From NCBI RefSeq assembly GCF_900091435.1, contig NZ_FMCS01000003.1, forward strand, positions 124,001-188,000: DNA of 64,000 nt. Reading direction: 5' to 3'. This DNA comes from Micromonospora chaiyaphumensis. Lineage in GTDB: Bacteria; Actinomycetota; Actinomycetes; Mycobacteriales; Micromonosporaceae. The notes below the pieces were generated by a model. The model saw nothing but the letters and a program-made list of their open reading frames with translations, made no database searches and was not told the DNA's origin. The first letter of the stretch is position 1, and each line of letters opens with the position of its first letter. Shown here piece after piece: positions 58,581-64,000 of this stretch. Both the position numbers and the translations under genes were made by a program.

Positions 58581-59626
58581 CGCACTTCCCCTCCCCGGTG
58601 GCCCACGACTGGATCAGCGTCCATGTCTTCTACGCCAGCAACGCCAACCCCATGCTGGTCGAGGGCGTTCGACCGCTGGTGGACGACCTGCGGGCCGAGG
58701 GCCTGATCAGCCGGTACTTCTTCATCAAGTACTGGATGGAGGGGCCGCACGTGCGGCTGCGGGTGCTGCCCGCGCCCGGCGTCGACCCCGCCGTCGTGCG
58801 GGCGCGGGTGGACGAGGCCATCGAGGCGTTCCTGCGCCGCCGCCCCGCCCTCTACGAGGTGGACAGCGCGGGACTGGGCGACCTCTACAAGCAGATGTTC
58901 CTCGCCGAGTACGGCCGGGAGCGCTGGGACGAGGAGTACGGCCCCGACGGCGTCATGCCCATGCGGGCCAACAACAGCTGGCACCACATCCCCTACGAGC
59001 GGGAGTACGGCCGCTACGGCGGACCGGCCGGCATCGAGCTGGCCGAGTGGCACTTCGAGCACTCCAGCGACGTGGTGCTGGACCTGCTGGCCACCACCAA
59101 CGTGCACGTACGGCCCGTGCTGCTCGGGCTCTCCGCCCAGCTCACCATGATGATGTGCGCGGTGTTCCTCGCCGACGACCGGCGGATCGCCGGATTCCTC
59201 GACGAGTACCGCCGGTTCTGGGAGGTCTCCTACTCCGAACCCAGCGACGACTACCACGCCAGCTTCGACAACAGCTACCGGAAGATGGACGCCGCGCTGC
59301 GCGACCGCCTCACCCAGATCCGCGCGGGCGCCCGCGAGCACGCCGACGTCCGGCCCGGCGGCGTCGAGGGCCGCTGGTCGGCGCACTGCCGGGAACTGCG
59401 CGACCGGGTCGTCGCCGCCACCGAACGGGGCGACCTCGTGTTCCAGCGCGGCGGCGCCGAACCCACCGAGGTCCGCGACCTGGACGCCGCCCTGCCCATC
59501 CTGCTCAGCTCGTACGTGCACATGACCAACAACCGGCTCGGCGTGAGCATCCTCGACGAGATCTACCTGTCGTACGTGCTGCGCACCGCCCTGCTCGACG
59601 ACCTCGCCCCGGCCGGCCGACGATGA
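58577..59626 (+). CDS. SpaB_C-type elimination protein (thiopeptide-type)
   Basis: 349 residues of the lantibiotic dehydratase C-terminal family: DWISVHVFYASN at the start, SRYFFIKYWMEGPHVRLRVLP, and NNRLGVSILDEIYLSYVLRTAL at the end. In split systems this protein eliminates glutamate to give dehydroalanine/dehydrobutyrine; homologues also serve as pyridine synthases in thiopeptide clusters. With only one copy present, elimination is the more likely role. ATG 58577 overlaps the LanB stop (ATGA) and has AAGGAGGA before it. Confidence 0.9.
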   Translation: MTHFPSPVAHDWISVHVFYASNANPMLVEGVRPLVDDLRAEGLISRYFFIKYWMEGPHVRLRVLPAPGVDPAVVRARVDEAIEAFLRRRPALYEVDSAGLGDLYKQMFLAEYGRERWDEEYGPDGVMPMRANNSWHHIPYEREYGRYGGPAGIELAEWHFEHSSDVVLDLLATTNVHVRPVLLGLSAQLTMMMCAVFLADDRRIAGFLDEYRRFWEVSYSEPSDDYHASFDNSYRKMDAALRDRLTQIRAGAREHADVRPGGVEGRWSAHCRELRDRVVAATERGDLVFQRGGAEPTEVRDLDAALPILLSSYVHMTNNRLGVSILDEIYLSYVLRTALLDDLAPAGRR

Positions 59627-60852
59627 CCACGACGGACGCCACCTGGACCCGGCCCCGGCTGCGGGCCGAGGTGGTGCTCGGCCCCGGCCAGTGGCGGGGG
59701 GAGAAGCTCGTTCACCACGTCAAGGACCCGGAAACCGGCTGGTTCTACCGCGTCGGGCCCCGCGAGCACTTCCTGCTGTCCCGGATGGACGGCACCCGCA
59801 CGCTGGACGACCTGGCCACCGAGTACGCGGCCACCTTCGGAAAACGGCTCGGGCCGGAGAACTGGCAGCAGCTCTTCGGCATGCTGCACCAGCGGCAACT
59901 CCTCGACGGCGCCACCGACCCGGCGGCCCTCGCCCGGCTCACCGCCACCGCTGCCGAGGGCGCGGCACGCACGAAGCGAGGCCCGCTGTCCGCCCGGTGG
60001 CCGCTCTACGACCCCGACCGGTTCTTCGACCGGCTGCTGCCCCGGCTCGCCCCGCTGTTCGGCTGGTGGTTCGTGCTGCCGGCGCTGCTCGTCGTGCTGG
60101 CCCTCACCGGGTACGTGGCCCTGCACCTGCCAGCGCTGCTCGGCGTCGTCGCCCGCGGCGACCGGCCCCTGGCCGCGATCCTGGCGTCGGTGGTGATCAC
60201 TTGGCTGATCGTCTTCCTGCACGAGTGCGCGCACGGCCTGACCTGCCGGCACTTCGGCGGGCGGGGCACCGAGATCGGTGTCATGTGGCGCTTCCCGATG
60301 CTGGCCCCGTACTGCAAGGTGGACGACATCGTGCTGTTCACCCCGCGCCGCCGGGTCGCCACCGCGTTCGCGGGGGTGTTCGTCAGCATGCTGGCCCTCG
60401 TGCCGTTCGCCGCGCTCTGGATCTGGGGCGCGCCCGGGGCGCTGCATGACCTGGCCGGCACCATGCTGCTGTTCGGCACCGCAACCGCCGCGCTCAATCT
60501 GGTGCCGTTCCTGCGGTTGGATGGCTACTACATGCTCAGCCACGCCCTGAATCTGGCCGACCTGCGCACCGACAGCTACCGCTTCTGGGGCCGGCTGCTC
60601 CGTCGTGGTCCTGCGGCGGTACGCGCCTACCGGCCCCGCGACCGCGCGACCTACGCCCTCTACGGGCTGGCCTCGCTGGGGTTCGCGGTCACGCTGGTCA
60701 CGCTGCTCGTGCACTACTGGTACGTCACGCTGGCCCGCTGGGTCGGGGGAGGGTGGGCCGTGGCAATCCTGGTCGCGGAGGTGCTGGTGCTGCTCGCGTT
60801 CGCCGGCTGGCTCGCCCGCCGCCGGGCGGCCGGGACGGTCCGGTCAGGCTGA
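59623..60852 (+). CDS. M50-family membrane protease with PqqD-like N-terminal domain
   Basis: 409 residues. Residues 25-97 look like a PqqD/RRE-type winged fold (GEKLVHHVKDPETGWFYRVG, then LDDLATEYAATFGKRLG). After a linker comes an integral-membrane S2P domain: HExxH at H200-E201...H204 (LHECAHGLTCRHFGGR) and third ligand D300 in NLVPFLRLDGYYML. About six hydrophobic segments. It could remove the leader at the membrane while handing the product to export. The ATG overlaps the previous stop (ATGA), last gene of the operon. Confidence 0.9.
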   Translation: MTTTDATWTRPRLRAEVVLGPGQWRGEKLVHHVKDPETGWFYRVGPREHFLLSRMDGTRTLDDLATEYAATFGKRLGPENWQQLFGMLHQRQLLDGATDPAALARLTATAAEGAARTKRGPLSARWPLYDPDRFFDRLLPRLAPLFGWWFVLPALLVVLALTGYVALHLPALLGVVARGDRPLAAILASVVITWLIVFLHECAHGLTCRHFGGRGTEIGVMWRFPMLAPYCKVDDIVLFTPRRRVATAFAGVFVSMLALVPFAALWIWGAPGALHDLAGTMLLFGTATAALNLVPFLRLDGYYMLSHALNLADLRTDSYRFWGRLLRRGPAAVRAYRPRDRATYALYGLASLGFAVTLVTLLVHYWYVTLARWVGGGWAVAILVAEVLVLLAFAGWLARRRAAGTVRSG

Positions 60853-60880
60853 CGCGAGGTGGTCAGCTTCAGAACGTGCC

Positions 60881-60896
60881 CGTGCCCCAGGGCACG
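60881..60896. terminator. Hairpin after the RiPP operon
   Basis: CGTGCCC-CA-GGGCACG is a perfect 7-bp palindrome 28 bases past the M50 stop, between convergent genes. No U-tract. Confidence 0.6.
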
Positions 60897-60967
60897 CGAC
60901 ACGACCGCGCAATACGGGCGGCAGAAGTGCGCCTGACCTAGATGCCGCTGGCATCGGCGATCTTCGG

Positions 60968-61606
60968 CTACCTGTTCGCCCGCAGCCAGCGGCGACGGGT
61001 GGCCGTGGCGATGCCGTGGACCAGCCGGGCCAGGTCCGCTGCTCCCTCGGCGTCGTCGGCTCGGCGGACGGTCGTAAGGATCGGCGCGACCTCGTCGAGT
61101 TCGACGCGCTCGCGCAGCAGCACGAACTGGAGCACCAGCCCGGCCGACCGAGCGTTGCCGTCATCGTGCGGATGGAAGAAGGCGACGTCGAGATAGGCCC
61201 GGGCCGCCCGGGCCGTCACCGGTGTCTCCCGGTCGGCGGTATCCGCCAGACACGAGGCGAACCGCTGCTCGGTGTCCGCGTGCAGCCCGTACCGTTCCCG
61301 GCCGTTCTTCGCGAACGCCGCCGCGCGGCGGAACGCCGCCACCGGGACACCACGGACGAGGCGGTTCCAGCGGGCCAGGAGGTCCGAGGTGAGGTCGGCG
61401 CCGGCGGCGGCTTCGAGCCGCACGTCGTCGTACGCGCTCAGCAACCGGCTCAGCCGTCGTGGGTCATGCCCGGCGGATCCGTGGGCGAAGTCGACGAAGC
61501 CGTCACGAATCGCCGGCCCCGGCGCCTTCGAATGCGGGACGACATGCCGCCAGCCGACGGAATCCCGCACCCGCTGCCACACCGCCAGATGATCAGGCAG
61601 GGTCAA
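60968..61606 (-). CDS. Fic-like protein with altered catalytic motif
   Basis: 212 residues. The Fic core is recognisable at HPHDDGNARSAG (His145 to about 156) versus the usual HPFxDGNGRxxR: the catalytic His and the D-x-N elements are there, but Gly of NGR is Ala152 and the final Arg is missing. It may be a weak or specialised AMP-transferase or an inactive relative. TTG start 61606 overlaps the preceding stop by 14 bases. Paired with the unknown protein at 61593. Confidence 0.75.
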   Translation of the reverse strand: MTLPDHLAVWQRVRDSVGWRHVVPHSKAPGPAIRDGFVDFAHGSAGHDPRRLSRLLSAYDDVRLEAAAGADLTSDLLARWNRLVRGVPVAAFRRAAAFAKNGRERYGLHADTEQRFASCLADTADRETPVTARAARAYLDVAFFHPHDDGNARSAGLVLQFVLLRERVELDEVAPILTTVRRADDAEGAADLARLVHGIATATRRRWLRANR

Positions 61607-62759
61607 CGGCCACCCGCCGCGCCAGGTCCTCGGCCACCGACTCCACGACCGCCTTCGGCGGCTCCACCCAACTGTCGAAGCGGCCGGCGACCGCGTGTTC
61701 GAGTAGTTCCTCCCGGCGGCGGATGGACTCGATCCCGGCCGCCTCGAGAAACCAGCCGAGTACGGTCATGCAGCAGCCGTACCAGCCGGACTCGTACAGC
61801 GTGCGATCACCGACCGCAGTCACCAGGTGCGCAACCGCGCGCTCCCATCCGTCCAGGTCGTCGGCGGGAAGTGGCAGGAACCGGTCGAAGCGCTCCGCCA
61901 GATCGTCCAGCCAGTCGCGCCATTCCACCAGTGCCGCGGAGATGGTGGTCGCGGTCGCCTCCGGCGTGGTGACCGAGTGCGAGAAGCAGCACCAGGAGCC
62001 AACCGGGCCACCATCGAGGTCGCCCTCGCCGACGGACCAGCGCCAACCCACCGCCCACCGCCCGTACCGGTCGACGAGCCCGGCCGACACGTTCGCCAGC
62101 CACAGGTCTTTGAGACGCCAGTCGGCCCCGTGTGACGGGAGTCCGAACGCCGCGAGCAGATCGTCCACCACCGCCCGAACCGTGTCCGGGTCGAAGCTCC
62201 GGTCCGGGGAATCGGTGTCCGCCCAGCTCAGCAGCCGCGGACGAGGCAGACGGCGGTCCTCGGGCGTCGTGTAGATGGTGATCCGGCCACTGCCTTGAAC
62301 AGCCCGCCAGGCCGGCGGCTCGCCCGTCCCGTCCACTGCCGTGGGGGCCGCCTCGGCGAACCGGCCGCCGGCATCGGTGGCGAGTTCCACCAGTAGTTCA
62401 TGCCAGGCCACCACGGCGTCAGCGATGCGGGTCAGCGTCTCGTCGGGTGTCGTCACCGGAGGGCGTTCCGCCCGCCAGACGGGGATGACCCCGCGGTCCT
62501 GGTAGTGCTCGATCGTGACGGTGTACCACCAGCCCACCACCCAGTCGCCCAGGTGCTCGACCAGCGCCTCCGTCATCCGGTCGTACCAGAAGTCGATCAG
62601 CCGCCAGTCGGTGCCCGCCGGCGGGACCTCGGCGGCCGGCGGCAGCACCCGCACCAGGTCCGCGACAGCGGCCGGGTCGAACGCGGGCCGCGCAGCGGGA
62701 TCGAGGTCTCTCCAGGTGAGTGTCCGGAGCTCGGGAAGCTTGACTCGGTCAGTTGTCAC
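61593..62759 (-). CDS. Unknown protein with two internal repeats
   Basis: 388 residues, no recognised family. Two roughly 180-residue halves align: GTDWRLIDFWYDRMTEALVEH followed by VVGWWYTV, and GADWRLKDLWLANVSAGLVDR followed by AVGWRWSV, each with a Trp-rich core and a following WHELL/WRDWL helix. No signal peptide or membrane span. GTG start 62759; overlaps the Fic-like gene by 14 bases, so the two may be partners. Confidence 0.75.
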   Translation of the reverse strand: MTTDRVKLPELRTLTWRDLDPAARPAFDPAAVADLVRVLPPAAEVPPAGTDWRLIDFWYDRMTEALVEHLGDWVVGWWYTVTIEHYQDRGVIPVWRAERPPVTTPDETLTRIADAVVAWHELLVELATDAGGRFAEAAPTAVDGTGEPPAWRAVQGSGRITIYTTPEDRRLPRPRLLSWADTDSPDRSFDPDTVRAVVDDLLAAFGLPSHGADWRLKDLWLANVSAGLVDRYGRWAVGWRWSVGEGDLDGGPVGSWCCFSHSVTTPEATATTISAALVEWRDWLDDLAERFDRFLPLPADDLDGWERAVAHLVTAVGDRTLYESGWYGCCMTVLGWFLEAAGIESIRRREELLEHAVAGRFDSWVEPPKAVVESVAEDLARRVAVDPA

Positions 62760-62876
62760 ACTCGGCCTTCCATCTGGGCAGCCGGCCAGCCTAACGGGTC
62801 CGCCCTCCCGCTCGCCGCCCCCGCCAACGACATCGCATGGTGAAGTGGCGTCAACGACCGTCCTGTTGGGGGCAGT

Positions 62877-63326
62877 TCAGGACGCCGGACCGAGCAACTG
62901 CTCGATGATGTCGGCCAGTTCGCCCACGGGGCGTTGGCCGTCGAGTTCCAGCGTGGCGCCGCGCCGCAGCAACGGCTCCACCTCGCGGACGTAGCGCGCG
63001 ATGTCGGCGCGATGCTCGGCGGTCTTCCCGTACGGATTGTTGGACCGCGCCGTGACCCGATCGAGCAGGACGCCGAGTGGTGCACTCAGCAGGATGATGT
63101 GGTCGAAACGGTCGTAGAAGTGGCCCTGGTTGGCCACCGTCCCCGCTACGACCAGCACGGGCCGGTCCGCGAGCAGAGCTGCCATCCGTGGCTCGTCCCA
63201 GTCGCCGTCCGGCAAGGTCCAACCGTCATGGTCGGTGTCGACGGTGTCGTAGCCGCGACGGGACAGCTCGGTCAGCAGCGTGGTCTTACCGGCGCCCGAC
63301 ATGCCCGTCACCAACACTCGTGCCAC
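62877..63326 (-). CDS. Small P-loop kinase (shikimate/adenylate-kinase-like AAA)
   Basis: 149 residues. Walker A TGMSGAGKTT near the N-terminus, and a DTDHDGW substrate-type motif as in gluconate/shikimate-kinase-like families. The AHRADIARYVREVEPLL segment resembles a lid. No known substrate; often annotated as shikimate kinase or AAA protein in actinomycetes. GTG start 63326. Confidence 0.8.
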   Translation of the reverse strand: MARVLVTGMSGAGKTTLLTELSRRGYDTVDTDHDGWTLPDGDWDEPRMAALLADRPVLVVAGTVANQGHFYDRFDHIILLSAPLGVLLDRVTARSNNPYGKTAEHRADIARYVREVEPLLRRGATLELDGQRPVGELADIIEQLLGPAS

Positions 63327-63471
63327 CCATCGACCCTACGCAGGCCGGCGCAGCCCGAGTGCTCCCGCCCCACGGATGCGATTGCCCCCAGGCAGATCGA
63401 TGACATCGGCACGTCGACAGAGGCGGACGGCAGCGGCTGGTGGGTGCGGCGTGCAGCGTGGCTGTCCGGTG

Positions 63472-64000
63472 TCAGTCCGCGGTCATCCTGTTCAGGACCA
63501 GCTCCATCTGATCGACTGTCAGGGCCGGGTTAGCCGCGGCGGCCTCGGCCAGTTCAGGATCACTGAGAAGCGAGGCGATCCGCGGCGCCGGTAGCCGTGG
63601 ACTGCTTGCCATCGCCTGCCGCACGCCGGCGTCCGGGTCGGTGCTGAGTCGGTCGACGAGTTCGGGGTCGGCGTGCCGGTCGAGGGCGACGAGCCGACGT
63701 ACCGCCGGGTCAGCGTCGTCGGCGAAGCGGGTCAACCCTTCGGCGGGAAACTGCGGCAGCTCGCTCAGTTGGTCCCGGCCGCAGCAGTGGTACTCCAGGT
63801 AGCAGCGCAGCAGCAGCGCTGGCGGCGCGGCCGGGTGATGCTGGGCGAGCAGGACCCGTACGCCCAGATCGGAGTCGTCGGCGAGGATGGCGACGACTTC
63901 CGGCGGCAACTTGGCGTTGCGGGCTGCTCGTCGGCGCAGCAGCGGATTGACCGAACGGGCCCACCGCAATGCATCGGTGAGCTCCGGCGCGGCGTCGGCG
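63472..64000 (-). CDS. Leucine-rich-repeat-variant protein (partial, 5' end outside window)
   Basis: At least 176 residues. Repeats such as DSDLGVRVLLAQHH, DADPAVRRLVALDRHADPELV and DPDAGVRQAMASS are LRV/HEAT-like, about 24 residues apart. The frame remains open past the TTG at 63969 to base 64000 without a stop, so the true start lies beyond the window and the fragment shown is the C-terminus. Such proteins are likely protein-binding scaffolds. Confidence 0.8.
   Translation of the reverse strand, partial: ADAAPELTDALRWARSVNPLLRRRAARNAKLPPEVVAILADDSDLGVRVLLAQHHPAAPPALLLRCYLEYHCCGRDQLSELPQFPAEGLTRFADDADPAVRRLVALDRHADPELVDRLSTDPDAGVRQAMASSPRLPAPRIASLLSDPELAEAAAANPALTVDQMELVLNRMTAD

Noticed and set aside
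58577..59626. Assignment of the SpaB_C protein as a pyridine synthase
   Set aside because: A split LanB needs an elimination partner and there is only one such gene, so elimination is favoured; not excluded.

Overview
The window is very G+C-rich actinomycete DNA. It shows third-position G/C bias, many GTG starts, ATGA/GTGA gene overlaps, F420- and mycothiol-related enzymes and dense natural-product genes. The combination suggests a Micromonospora-like organism; that is inference, since no rRNA marker is present.

Region 1 (1-12,240) is the edge of an enediyne cluster: the C-terminal 1,525 residues of an iterative enediyne polyketide synthase (PksE), its hot-dog thioesterase, a flavin reductase and a P450. 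An AraC-type and a MerR-type regulator follow, divided by a promoter region with two Crp-like palindromes. Next come the conserved enediyne accessory proteins UnbV (exported, FG-GAP/ASPIC) and UnbU (polytopic membrane). A strong bidirectional hairpin closes the block.

Region 2 (12,288-21,271) is an unusual, fully overlapping eight-gene operon on the minus strand, in transcription order: nitroreductase, AfsA-like double hot-dog protein, membrane methyltransferase, Rph/PEP-synthase-like phosphotransferase, P450, nucleotidyltransferase, thymidylate-kinase-like kinase, KAS III-like enzyme. No known pathway was recognised; it may make a signalling or tailoring small molecule tied to the enediyne.

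Region 3 (21,673-31,051) is a LacI-controlled catabolic island: an NMT1/SsuA-type ABC importer, Gfo/Idh oxidoreductase, DUF993 protein, TIM-barrel isomerase and glycerate kinase on the minus strand, and the LacI regulator with an enolase-superfamily dehydratase on the plus strand. Tandem LacI-type operators lie between.

Region 4 (31,181-46,544) is a patchwork of small stress, resistance and regulation modules: mycothiol/DinB protein, SRPBCC, ArsR, gamma-glutamyltransferase, three RibD-C/DHFR-like reductases, an F420 oxidoreductase, a cytosine permease, an MFS exporter with a possible leader peptide, acyl-CoA ligase, a twin-HTH MerR regulator, two HxlR regulators and a beta-lactamase-fold hydrolase. 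Two decayed genes (erythromycin-esterase-like, NmrA-like) indicate turnover.

Region 5 (46,576-60,852) is the most striking: a complete RiPP cluster. Three tandem precursor genes share a leader motif (TETFEIE) and carry cores made almost only of Ser, Thr and Cys. Around them are an E1-like leader-binding cyclodehydratase partner, a YcaO ending PHPHPFP, a SagB-type azoline dehydrogenase, a split LanB dehydratase (glutamylation plus elimination proteins) and an M50 membrane protease with a PqqD-like N-terminal domain. An ABC exporter is divergently encoded upstream. Only one SpaB_C-type protein is present, so a pyridine-forming thiopeptide synthase seems absent. The predicted product is an extremely dense linear poly-azole/dehydroamino-acid peptide.

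Region 6 (60,968-64,000) holds a Fic-like protein with an altered motif, an unknown repeat protein, a small P-loop kinase and the end of a leucine-rich-repeat-variant protein that runs off the window.
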